Shown: positions 33,925-43,861 of the stretch, piece by piece | How the letters are laid out: every line of letters begins with the position of its first letter | Numbering within the stretch: the stretch's first letter is position 1 | NCBI GenBank assembly: GCA_029204225.1 | Contig: CM055095.1 | Coordinates: 75,927,715-75,988,895, forward strand | DNA from: Diphasiastrum complanatum | Taxonomy: Eukaryota > Streptophyta > Lycopodiopsida > Lycopodiales > Lycopodiaceae | Reading direction: 5' to 3' | Length of the DNA: 61,181 nt | Notes under the pieces: model-generated | Seen by the model: the letters and a program-made list of their open reading frames with translations, nothing else | Databases searched by the model: none | Told to the model about the DNA's origin: nothing | Position numbers and translations under genes: made by a program

Positions 33925-35777
33925 GCAAGGCTTACAAAGTGTACATTCCTTCTACAAAGAAAGTTGTCATAAGTAGGGATGTCATCTTTCATGAAGAGAA
34001 TGTTTCCAATGTTGTTGATGTTGATGTTGATGTGCCTACTAATCATCATGATGTGCAAGATGTCTTGGATGAAGATGGAGATGCCACTCCAAAGCAAACT
34101 TCAAGGAAGACTCAAAGGCAAAGGGCTAAGCCATCAAGGCTAACCTATGATGAAAAAGGAAAGCAAGTGGTGGACAACTCTAACTTTGCTTTTCTTACCT
34201 CTTTTGATGAACCAACTTGTGTAGGTGAAGCAATTCAAAAGAAGGAATGGATCCAAGCCATGGATCATGAGCATCAAGCACTCATCAAAAGCAACACATG
34301 GAGGTTGGTAAAGCTTCCAAAGGACAAGAAGGCAATTGGTTGTAAGTGGATCTTCAAGATCAAGACAAATCAAGATGGATCAATCAACAAGTACAAGGCA
34401 AGGTTGGTGGCAAAGGGGTATGCTGAAGAATATGGTATTGACTATGATGAGACCTTTGCACCCGTGGCAAAGATGGTAACTATTCGAATCCTAATCTCTC
34501 TTGCAACTCTTTATGATTGGGATATGTGGCAAATGGATGTTACTAATGCCTTCTTAAAAGGTGATCTTGAAGAAGATATTTACATGGAGCAACCCGAGGG
34601 CTATGTTTCACATGATGAGCCTAATCATGTGTGCTATCTCCAAAAGAGTTTGTATGGGCTAAAGCAAGCACCAAGGAGTTGGTATGCTAAGCTCAATTCC
34701 TTCTTACTTTCTCAAAACTTTGTTATGAGTGAGTATGATCATTCTCTCTACTTTAGATTGAATGAAAATGATATCACTTTACTTTTGATCTATGTTGATG
34801 ACATTATCTTAAGTGGTGGTAACAATCTAGATATAGATGAAATCAAGATGGCACTCAAAAGAGAGTTTGAAATTCAAGATCTTGGTAAACTTCATTATAT
34901 CTTAGGAATAGAGATTATTAGAACTTCTAAATCTACATTCATATGTCAAGAAAAGTATGTTAACTCTATTCTAAAAAGGTTTCATATGGAAGATTGTAAA
35001 GTTGTTTCTACTCCTATGGAATCAAATGTAAAGCTAACTACAAGAAGTAATGAAAGATCCTTCAAGGACATTACTCTCTATAGAAAGCTAATAGGATCTC
35101 TTATATGGTTAACCATCACAAGACCTGATCTAAGCTTTGTGGTTGGTAAACTAAGTCAATTTATGCAAGATCCTAGTGAGGCTCATTGGAAGCTAGGAAA
35201 GAGAGTACTTAGATACATCTCGGAATCTAGAGATTTTGGCATCTTGTATGGAGGTACTACACCTAACCTTTGTGGATTTTCAGATTCAGATTTTGCAGGT
35301 GATCAAATGGATAGGAAGTCAACAAGTGCCTTTGCAATCTATCTTGGAGATGGAGTGGTCTCATGGCTATCAAAGAAGCAACCAACTATCTCTCTATCTT
35401 CCACCGAAGCCGAGTACAAGGCATTAACAACATGCACCAAGGAGATTCTTTGGATCAAGAGGATGTTATTGGATCTTCACTTGCTGGAACCAGAGAAGAC
35501 TCCAATCATACTTTGTGATAACCTTTCAGCCCAAAGCTTGGCAAGCAATCCTGTTTTTCATGCAAGGAGCAAGCACATTGAGATTGCTCACCATTTTGTG
35601 AGAGATCAAGTCATTGCCAAAGAGGTGGAGCTTCAACATGTCTCTTCAAAGGAGTGTGTGGCTGATATCTTCACCAAACCATTGGGAAAGGACCTATATT
35701 TAATGCATAGATCTAATCTTGGAATGTGCTCAAAGACTATGTTGAAACTAGCATCCAATGTTGAAGAGGGAGTGTGA
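33798..35777 (+). CDS. CopN reverse transcriptase and RNase H
   Basis: After the shift, the downstream frame resumes inside the integrase C-terminus (RIFGCTCFVNI, VFVGYSEVSKAYKVY) and stays open to the stop at 35777. RT carries CKWIFKIKTNQDGSINKYKA, MDVTNAFLKGDLEEDIYMEQ, SLYGLKQAPRSWYAKL and an intact active site IYVDDIILSGG near 34790-34820. RNase H carries GFSDSDFAGDQMDRKS, SSTEAEYKALT, NPVFHARSKHIEIAHHFVRD and ADIFTKPLGK. The first codon listed is not a real start; it is where the frame becomes open. RT and RNase H show no other damage. They could be translated only by ribosomal frameshifting or reinitiation, which the small deletion makes unlikely to be the native arrangement. Confidence 0.95.
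   Translation: MDIWIYHCRIFGCTCFVNITLDDRTKEDPSSKKGVFVGYSEVSKAYKVYIPSTKKVVISRDVIFHEENVSNVVDVDVDVPTNHHDVQDVLDEDGDATPKQTSRKTQRQRAKPSRLTYDEKGKQVVDNSNFAFLTSFDEPTCVGEAIQKKEWIQAMDHEHQALIKSNTWRLVKLPKDKKAIGCKWIFKIKTNQDGSINKYKARLVAKGYAEEYGIDYDETFAPVAKMVTIRILISLATLYDWDMWQMDVTNAFLKGDLEEDIYMEQPEGYVSHDEPNHVCYLQKSLYGLKQAPRSWYAKLNSFLLSQNFVMSEYDHSLYFRLNENDITLLLIYVDDIILSGGNNLDIDEIKMALKREFEIQDLGKLHYILGIEIIRTSKSTFICQEKYVNSILKRFHMEDCKVVSTPMESNVKLTTRSNERSFKDITLYRKLIGSLIWLTITRPDLSFVVGKLSQFMQDPSEAHWKLGKRVLRYISESRDFGILYGGTTPNLCGFSDSDFAGDQMDRKSTSAFAIYLGDGVVSWLSKKQPTISLSSTEAEYKALTTCTKEILWIKRMLLDLHLLEPEKTPIILCDNLSAQSLASNPVFHARSKHIEIAHHFVRDQVIAKEVELQHVSSKECVADIFTKPLGKDLYLMHRSNLGMCSKTMLKLASNVEEGV
35763..35772 (+). promoter_or_regulatory. 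CopN polypurine tract
   Basis: GAAGAGGGAG directly precedes the 3' LTR and overlaps the last codons of the polyprotein. Confidence 0.92.
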
Positions 35778-36427
35778 AAATTGTCAACATTTCCTAGCTA
35801 GTTTGAGGCCTAAATTGGCTAAAATTGTAAATAGTTTTGGTTCTGGAGTTTTGCACGTGTGAACCAGGCCACAATGTTTTTATTTACTGTATTTTTTCAG
35901 TATGATGAAGTGTCAAACTTCATACCCTTCAAAATGAGACCATTTTGATGTATTTTGGTCATATAAGCCATTTTTAGCTATTTTTCCTATATAGGGAATA
36001 TCTAGGGTCAAGTACCTTCTAGAGAGAGGAGAGAGAGTCATCTTCCTCATCCATAAATAGTAGGGAAGTCGTGGAGAACAGGTTGGAGAAACCTTTTGTA
36101 TGCTTCATTGAGATCAATAGATCATTGTCATTGTTTCTTCCTCCATTGAGAGCATTGTTGTGTGTATTGTCTTCAAGCTATTGTGTATGATCTTAGGTGC
36201 TTTCCAAAAGTGATAGGCTGATGTATTATGGACTGTATAATGCTATTTTGGGCCGCACTTGATGTCTATGGAAGTTTCCATTTGTGATAAATGCTTTTTG
36301 ATCAAGTTCTTTGCATTCTAGGTAGCATAGAATGTGTTGCCAATTCCTAGCTTATGTAGTTTGGAGTGCAAGCATTCAAGCCAATGATCTTGGAGTTTAG
36401 ATCCACTTAGGATCTGTATTTTTCACA
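35773..36427 (+). mobile_element. CopN 3' LTR
   Basis: 655 bp, two transitions different from the 5' LTR. ATGCC follows at 36428-36432, duplicating 30044-30048. Confidence 0.98.
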
Positions 36428-38037
36428 ATGCCTCCAATGGGCTTACATGGCAATCTATAACACAAATAAGTTGCCGCCAAAAGCCTCTCCCCAAAAGGAC
36501 TTAGGTAGAGATGCATCTAACCTTCAAGCCTTAGCACACTCAGAAAGTGTTCTATTCATCCTCTCGGCTATACCATTTTGTTGAGGACTATAAGTACATG
36601 TAAGTTCTCTCTTAATGCCATTGGATTTACAAAACTCTATCATCTTGGTGGAGTTATGCTCTCCACCATTATCACTTCTCAATACTTTAATTCTAGCATC
36701 AAGTTGATTTTCAACTAGAGTTTTGAACTTAACAAAAGCTTCAAACACTTTACTTTTGGAATCCAAAAGTTCAATCCAAGTGTATCTAGAGTAATCATCA
36801 ATAAAAGATACATACATAGATGCACCTCCATTAGATTCTTGAGAAAAAGAGTGCACATCACTATGAATAAGATCTAATGCTTTTGTAGATCTAGTGGAAG
36901 AGATATCAAAAGGTAGCTTGTATGTCTTTGAGAGGCTACAAGCTTCACAACTTTTTCCACACTTTGAGAGTGTCTTTGGAAGGCCGAGAGCAAGATCCTT
37001 GGTGCATAGCATCTCCATAGATTTGAAGTTGGGGTGGCCCAACCTCTTATGCCAAAGCTCCACTTGATTGAGCTCCTCCTTCACCATGTTCACACTTCCA
37101 AGAAAAACATTAGCATTAAGCTTAAAAAGCCTTCCTTGCTTGAATCCCTTTACAATGCAAGTATTATTCATCATTATGGAGCAAACTCCTTGCTTAAAAT
37201 GGACATCTAAGCCATCATCCATCAATTGTCCTACACTTAACAAATTCCTAGTGAGTGTAGGAACATAGAGTACATTATCAAGATCTACTCTTTTAGAGGA
37301 TCCAAGACTTAAAAGAACAGTTCCCACTCCATCTATTCTACATTCTTGATCACTTGCTGTTAGAATAGACTTTTTTACAACCTACAAAAGGTACAAGAGT
37401 TGAGAAAAAATCCTTTTGAAATGTCATGTGGGAACTAGCCCCACTATCAATCCACCATGTGTCATTGGAGTAGCTCTTTGATGTTGATGTAGAAGCCATC
37501 AAGGATGAATCCACTTCATCCTCATCTTCTTCAAGAGTGAGGTTGCCTTGTTTGCTCTCTCCTTGTGCATTCTTCTTCTTGAAACACTCGGATGCAAAGT
37601 GTCCCTTCTTTTCACAAAAGAAGCACTTGAGTTTGGCTTTGTTCTTCTTTCCACCTTTGGAGCTTGATGGTTGATCATCATTCTTGGTCTCCTTGTGCTG
37701 GATCTTCTTCGACTTTGCCTTTCGGCTAGAAGCACACTATGAAGCTTATCTATGGAAGGTAATGCATCTTGAATAGCAAAGCTTTGTACAAGATTGGAGA
37801 ACTCATCTCCAAGACCATTCAAAATGATTTGAAACAACTTCATCATCATGAATACCCTCACTAATGATGGAAAGTTCTTTGTTGAGAGATTTAATTCTCA
37901 AGACATACTCTTGAGAACTCTTATCACTCCCTCTTATGCTTTGAAGAACTTTATTTCTAATCATAAGCACTCTAGAGGTATTTTTGGATTCATAAATCCC
38001 TTTGAGGTAGTTCCATGCCTCCTTGGCCTAGGTGCTT
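36428..38037 (-). pseudogene. CopA integrase, protease and gag (right part)
   Basis: The continuation of CopA beyond the CopN insertion. On the minus strand from the right: gag text (EAWNYLKGIYESKNTSRVLM, QEYVLRIKSLNKEL) from 38033; a zinc knuckle (CFFCEKKGHFASEC) near 37625-37585; the protease motif WWIDSGASSHMT near 37460-37425; gag-pre-integrase and integrase in a clean 267-codon frame 37327-36524 (LWHKRLGHPNFKS, HSDVHSFSQ, RSDNGGEH, GIAERMNRTL). All three integrase acidic residues are present. Gag is frame-shifted around 37860-37500. The gag N-terminus, leader and PBS are deleted; the break at about 38037 goes directly into the LTR. Confidence 0.92.
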
Positions 38038-38437
38038 AAGAAAGTGCTTAAGAGAGTCAAAACACAAAGATTGCTTCACAAACCAAGATTTCTCATCATT
38101 AGCTCAACAATGGATTCTTCATGGATCAAGTACCAAATCACCATAATCTCTCTCTAAGTTGCATCCAGCACGTGTGGGACAGCTCATTGTACTCATCCAT
38201 ATCCACTTTGGATAAGATCTATCAAGTTTGCCACATCATCCATTGGTGGTTTGTGTTGACCTTCTAGATTCCTACAATCTAGGACCTAACTCCTATAGTT
38301 TAGGGAATGTCATATTAGACTCAAATGAAAGCTAATCAAAATGGATCTGAATATCACAAGTGTCATTTCACACGTGTGGATCCACATAGATGTCTAATAT
38401 TCATCAAAAACCATGTGAAAATTGCTAAATTCTAACA
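38038..38437 (-). mobile_element. CopA 5' LTR, truncated
   Basis: It matches the right-hand 415 bases of the CopA LTR at 27600-28018, from AAGAAAGTGCTTAAG to the end TTCTAACA. The inner part of the LTR was lost together with PBS and leader. A short direct repeat (GTGCTTAAG twice) sits at the deletion joint. Confidence 0.9.
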
Positions 38438-38893
38438 ACCATTTGTACTCTATTTTCATGCTTAATAGAGAGGAGGAGACTCTATCATTTTGAGAACTCA
38501 AGCATCCTCATTTGCTAATCACTCTTGCTTATGCTATTGTTGTGGTTGCTTGTTATTTTTATTTCCCATGCTTTTTGGTTTATGCTAGTAAAGGTTTTTT
38601 CCATAAGCAATGAAATTGAGTATTTGAGCTAACCTCCATCTCATCTCTCTCTCTCTCTTTCTCTCTTCTCCTTCTTCTTCCTCTTTTATTCTATCCTCTC
38701 TCTTCACCCAAAATCATGATGAAGTTAGTTAGGGGAGTAGAGTTAGTGTGAGTAGTGTTAGGGGAGGTAGAGTTAGACATAAAGTAGCAAACTAACTAAA
38801 AGTAGCATCTATGCATAGTTAGGTACCTATCCAGCGAACTAACCCTTGTTAACAGGCGGGAGGGCTATACTACGCAAGATCTTCGACCCTACA
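38438..38893 (+). mobile_element. Gyp1 3' LTR, right half
   Basis: It starts with the duplicated ACCAT, then TTGTACTCTATTTTCATGC and on to CGACCCTACA, following the Gyp4 LTR from base 371 to its end. It is the direct continuation of 26744-27113, separated by CopA. The LTR end is joined directly to truncated minus-strand gag. Confidence 0.92.
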
Positions 38894-39990
38894 CAATCTA
38901 GAGGTTAAATGGACAATAGGCCATATCGTGTGATGTTACATTGTACAAATGACAAAATCTATGGGTTAGTCTCAAATTTTGCTTTAGGATTGGACACTCA
39001 TTCGCTGTATGGTTTTGTGTGCACACTGAACACCAAAAAGTTTTGCGTCGGGGATACTATAGCTGGTTTTGTTTTGATAGGTTTGGCGTTGCTACTATAG
39101 CTCCTTGTAAGGCTTTCAGTTTTTGATCAAACTGCACCGTAAACTGCTCCATCTGTTGTTTGTGTAATTTTGTCATTTGTTCCAACATCAGTTCTGTGGA
39201 TAGAGTAGAAGCATTTGATGATGACGATGCTATCGAGGGAGTAGGAGTATGGGTGGATGGATATTCGTCGTCTGATCCCTCATCCTCTTCCCTGATGGCA
39301 TCCTCCATAGCTTCTTGCAGAGTAGCGTACTGCTCCTGTCGTTTCAGTTCTCTCCTAATGCTACGTGGTAGTCCTACTAGGAACCACATGATCACCACAT
39401 GATCGGGAGTTAGGGCTACACTACACTCGGATCATAGATGTTTGACCTGCTCAATATAGTCCCTGGCCCTTTTTCTTTTTCCCATTTTGACCTTGCTGAG
39501 CAGAAGAAGCGGGTCTTCTAGAAAATTCCTTGGTTTAAAGCACGTGATGAGAGCCGCTGTAACCACTTCCCAGGTGGATTTTTCTTCCCCTGACAAATTG
39601 AAAAACCAATCTTGAACCACCGCTACTAGTGACATGGAAAACAACATCAACTTCTCTGCAGGTGTCCGATCGCCGTAGATTTCACAAGCTTGTTCGTAGA
39701 TCTGGAGGAAGTGGATGGGATCTGATGATCCGTCGTATCTTGGTATCTCCATCCGAGGTGCCCTCCAGACTTCTTGCAAGGAAGTGACAGTAGGTACGGA
39801 TTGACCCATTGGATCCATTGGCACTGGTTCCGGTTCTACCTCTTGTTGCACAACTGCTAATATGGAAAGGTGTGGTGCTTGATTCGCAGTCCTTCTTGCT
39901 ACTGATCATCCAGATCTCAGATTCATCCAATGGTGGGGTCCAAGAGACTTGGATCTTGCTTGTACAATGGAATGCACTCTAGATCTTAAG
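38894..39990 (-). pseudogene. Gyp2 gag
   Basis: On the minus strand a retrotransposon gag domain occupies 39851-39432 (PRMEIPRYDGSSDPIHFLQI, YEQACEIYGDRTPAEKLMLF, VVQDWFFNLSGEEKSTWE, DYIEQVKHL). The same frame continues at 39431-39057 with GLPRSIRRELKRQEQYATLQ, an acidic linker and a Gln-rich helix. Zinc-knuckle text follows (CSVCTQNHTANEC, then CHLYNVTSHDMAYC). Stops at 39432 (TGA) and 39057 (TAG) correspond to CGA and CAG in the Gyp5 copy. The protein is cut at CPFNL, where the Gyp1 3' LTR end begins. Confidence 0.9.
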
Positions 39991-41042
39991 GATTTGATCA
40001 ATCTGATTGGCCGAAAGTGAAAATCAGGCCCTTACGATGGTTTTCCTTGATAACTTTTTACTCCTTGCACTGATTGACCTGAGATTTTGACAGTAGCTGG
40101 ATCTGGTGCAGATCTTTTCACTGATCTAGTCTGCGAGGTTCTTTAGTGCAAGAGTTGGTTGTGCGAGGGTTCTTTAGCTGTTTTGCAGACAAAAAACTTT
40201 GATATCTCTTAGATCATTGGGAAGTAACTCTCGCAAGGATCACAAGAGCTAAATCTAGCCTGGATCTGACTCTTAAAATCTCTACGAGAGTTAACTCTCG
40301 CAAGAAGTGAAAATTTTACTGTTTGCAAGGGTCTAGAACCACTAATTTGGCTTGATCTTCTCCAATAATCAGTACTAACTCTTGTAGGCTTCATCACTAA
40401 TGGAAATTGTCATTCTGGATCGATTGGAGTGGTCTACAAGAGTTTTCTTTGGATGGAATTGCTGGATCTTCACTATTTAGTGATTTTTTAACACTTAAAT
40501 CCAATTTTCTACTCATTGAAATCAAACTAACTCTCGCAGACTCTTCTGTGTCATTGTCTCACTGAGATGGAACTTCAGAGGGTCCTGCGGAAGTTCTGGT
40601 GAAGATTTGCTTTTTTGATTTTTTTACAAGTGTTTTTTGAATTTTTATGATTTTTTTCTCTTTTTGCAAACTACTTGGAAGTAACTCTCGCAGGCTTCTA
40701 TGCAGGTCTGGGACAGTACCCTAGAGCTACTGCTAGTCGTGCGAGGGTTAACTCTCACTGGTTTTGGAGAAAACAAAATTTGATGAGAAATTTGGCTCTT
40801 TTTCCCTTCAAAATACAGATTGGTGTGTTTTTTGGTTTTTTTACTGGTTGCTTTGGATTTCAGGCCATTAGAGGCTGTTCAGGGCCTCCTCTTCCCTCTC
40901 ACACCTCCTCTGATAGCTGTGAACAGTCCAAACACAGAAAAATATAGAAAACTAACTCTAAACCCCCAAAAATCTACCTGAAACTACTCCAAAAAGCAAG
41001 AAATAGCTAAAATGCAGCTATACTAGTTAGTGAAAACCTATC
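39991..41042 (-). other. Gyp2 5' leader with recurring AACTCTCGCA motif
   Basis: About 1 kb lies between PBS and gag on the minus strand, with no coding frame. The decamer AACTCTCGCA or a close form recurs in plus-strand reading at 40226, 40293, 40529 and 40683. Inverse forms (TGCGAGGGTT, TACGAGAGTT) occur at 40162, 40283 and 40740. At 40285-40300 an exact 16-bp palindrome CGAGAGTTAACTCTCG is formed. Confidence 0.75.
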
Positions 41043-41060
41043 CCCGGCAACGGTGCCACT
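41043..41060 (-). promoter_or_regulatory. Gyp2 primer-binding site (tRNA-Asp)
   Basis: The minus strand reads TGGCACCGTTGCCGGGGA one base after the LTR end. It complements the 3' end of plant tRNA-Asp except for one base (TGGCGCC expected). Family knowledge: tRNA-Asp priming is typical of Athila-like gypsy elements. Confidence 0.85.
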
Positions 41061-41604
41061 ATAAGGATGTAGATCTTCATGGTGAGAAGCCCTTCCACAT
41101 GTCAAAAAGGGTTAGATCGTTGGATAGCTACCTAACTATGCAAATATGCTACTTTTGGCTATTCCCCTACTTTCCTCCTTAACTCTACTCACCTTTAATG
41201 CTACCCCCACTAACTCTACTCTACTAAACTAGCATTCATCATGATTAAGGGTGAATGGGAAGAGAAGGAGAGAAGAGATAGAGAGGCAAAGAGAGAAAGA
41301 GAGAGATAGAGTGGAGAGGGAGGTTAGCTCAAATGCTCAAGATGCATGCTAATGGAAAAAACATAAGTACTAAAACAATAACAAACATATGGAAAGCAAA
41401 TGGAAATCACAACAATAGCATTAACATGATGCTTTGGCTCTCCAATTTGATAGAGTCTCCTCCTTCTCATTAAGCATGCAAAATAGAGTACATGAGGTGC
41501 CTTTTTATAAATGGAGAAGGACCTTGCCCCAAAATACTATTGGCTAATATGTACACTAATCCTATCCATTCATCTTGGACCCAACTTGATCCAAAGGTCT
41601 TAAA
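41061..41604 (-). mobile_element. Gyp2 5' LTR, from base 260 to the end (minus)
   Basis: The reverse complement of the right two thirds of the Gyp4 LTR, including the GA-rich block (41270-41320) and AAAATACTATTGGCTAAT. It stops at TTTAAGACC, about base 260 of the LTR. The missing first part matches in length what is left at 20526-20779. Confidence 0.9.
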
Positions 41605-41607
41605 CAC

Positions 41608-42418
41608 CTTATTATCCTCGTGGTAATGGGCAAGCATAATCATCCAATAAGATCTTGTGTAGCGTGCTCACGAAAACAGTTGAAGCTAGTAGATCAGATT
41701 GGGAACACAAGTTGCATGCTGCTTTGTGGTCATTCATGACAACATATAAGAGAAGCACTGATCAAATGCCATTCCAATTGGTATATGGTTAGGATGCAGT
41801 AATGTCAGTCGAATTTTTAGTCCCTTCATTAAGGATTGCCACAACGCAATGCCTTGATGAATCCAGATCTCTACAATTACGCCATGAAGCTCTACATAAG
41901 CTCTGTGAAATACGCTTACTAGTTGTGCATGCACTGGCAGCTGAGAAGGAAAGACGCAAAGCATGGCACGATAGTAGGTTACAAAAGAAGGATCTTCGTT
42001 CCGGAGATCTAGTCCTGATGTATAAAACCAAGGCGATCAAGGGGAAATTAAAATTCACAAGCGAAGGTCCTTATTGGATCAAAGAAATTCTTAATCATGG
42101 AGCCTAAATCTGGAGAAGCTAGATGGGACACCTTTCAACACACCCATCAATGGTAGCTGGTTGCACAAATACTGGCCACCCCAGTGAGACAGATCCAGGT
42201 TGGTGGTGGCAGTTTACGAAAATCTCATCTGCAAGGCCATCACCACTAGATCTAGGAAGATCAAGATAGATCATGCTAAATCCAGCCAAATCTGGCAAGA
42301 TCAGAAGAAGATCCAACCAGATCCAAGAGAGATCCAGGTCCAGATAGGATCAAGAGGGAAGTAGATCATCAGATTACACCAATAAGCCCCCCAATTTGCA
42401 CATTAGAGACCTCGATCT
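41608..42418 (+). pseudogene. Gyp3 integrase C-terminal part (left half)
   Basis: It follows Gyp1 from 23866 to about 24685. Text: YYPRGNGQA, VLTKTVEASRSDWEHKLHAA, a clean frame at 41802-42107 (MSVEFLVPSLRIATTQ, RSGDLVLMYKTKAIKGKLKF), then PINGSWLHKYWPP and a run rich in AGATC. It is less decayed than Gyp1 here. It is interrupted at CGATCT by CopD and resumes at 48375. Confidence 0.9.
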
Positions 42419-43267
42419 TGTTAAGATATCACTTCCAACTTGTTGTATCTTGTAGATCTCAAGCTATCTAAGCTTGATAGGATCTCACACGTGTGGAGTC
42501 TGTTCCCACATGTGAAAGAATGTACATAAGTCATTTTTATTAAGTTAGATTGCTTTTAGCTTGATCTGCACTAGTGTGAAATTGACCTTTGGGTAGAATC
42601 TCGAAAATGGTCAAATTGGTCAAACTTTTTGTAAATAGATTGGACTTCCATGTGAATGAGTTATTACTTACACATGTCAAGATACCATTCACACATGTGG
42701 ATAAGCTTCTAGAAGATAAGATAGGAAGATTCCATTAGATCCTATTTTATAGGGAATATTCCTATAAATGTGGAAGACTAGCTTTTTGTTTTCTAGCCAA
42801 AGAGAATAGTCAACTTTGGAAAATGAGCACATATGACTCCCATTGGTGGATCTGAATGACTAGGCACTCTTCACACGTGTGAAGACCTGTTGGACAGTAC
42901 ACAGCTCAGGGATGTACTTGATCTATAAAGAGATCAACGAAATCAATAACAAGTGGATGTGACATTGGCAAATTCTAGTTTTGTTGAGATTTCCACATTT
43001 GTCTTGTGTTTTGATGAATGAAATTCATTTGAATGTTAATGCAATTTACTCTCTGTAAACAAGACATACAGGTACTGTCCTCCACACGTGTGAGGCCGCT
43101 CATCCATGTTGATCATTTGATCCATTGCTCTTGATTAAATCATAGTGTAAAGCATCTAGATCAAGATCTAACATCTAGAACTTGATAGATCTTTGGATTA
43201 AGCAATCAATAACTCTTAATGATTGATAGTACAATCAATATTTGTCCTTTTTCTCTGAAAATTGACA
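42419..43267 (+). mobile_element. CopD 5' LTR
   Basis: 849 bp, starts TGTTAAGATATCAC and ends AAAATTGACA. It is preceded by GATCT, which also follows the 3' LTR. By eye it differs from the 3' LTR at roughly 3-4% of positions plus a few short indels (for example AAAGAGAATAG present only here). Confidence 0.95.
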
Positions 43268-43280
43268 TGGTATCAGAGCC
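43268..43280 (+). promoter_or_regulatory. CopD primer-binding site (initiator tRNA-Met)
   Basis: TGGTATCAGAGCC directly follows the LTR end. Confidence 0.95.
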
Positions 43281-43861
43281 AAGTCTAAGAGTGATCTAAA
43301 TGATTCATAGTACTTGAGAAATCATTGACAATTTGTTGTTTTTGAGTTATAATTGAGAGGGCGAGTTCAAAGAGAGAAGTAACATCATTGTTTTTGGTCA
43401 AGATCGATTTGTGGGCTGCTGAAGTATTGTCCACACGTGTGAAACCATACAGGAACCTTCAAATTGACTTCCATAAGTGTTTTTTGATCCAAAAACGTGC
43501 ATACTAGTCCAAAATTCAAGGTTTTTTGTGCATTGTCTAGATCTAGGTTCAGTCTATTGAATGCTAATGATCAAATAGTGATTTGACTTATTGAAGTAAT
43601 TCATTTTGAAGCATTAGATCAGATCTTTAAGGCTGATTTGTTCAGATCTTAAGTGTGTGTGGAAAATCAAACCAATTTGAACTAGAATCAATTTCTTTGT
43701 GGAGTGAATTGCTAGGATATCTGTAGTTGATCTATTATACCATCATCCAAGTTGAACTAGGATTGATTGGGCCGAGATTAGAAGCTTCTTGAAAGCTAGA
43801 AATCTATCTTAGATCACACCTTATCAAGAGAACTTTGAGTGTCTCATAGTCTTTCATTCAA
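43281..43861 (+). other. CopD leader
   Basis: Non-coding stretch between PBS and the presumed gag start at 43862. It has no strong repeat structure like that in the CopN leader. Confidence 0.7.

Noticed and set aside
20526-38893. Simple autointegration circle as the origin of Gyp1 and Gyp2
   Set aside because: The LTR-end to gag joint fits, but the forward orientation of the 254-bp LTR piece at 20526 contradicts the simplest inversion product, so it is kept only as one hypothesis.
41802-42107. Independent plus-strand gene of 101 codons
   Set aside because: It aligns throughout with the C-terminal part of Gyp1 integrase and is a retroelement fragment.
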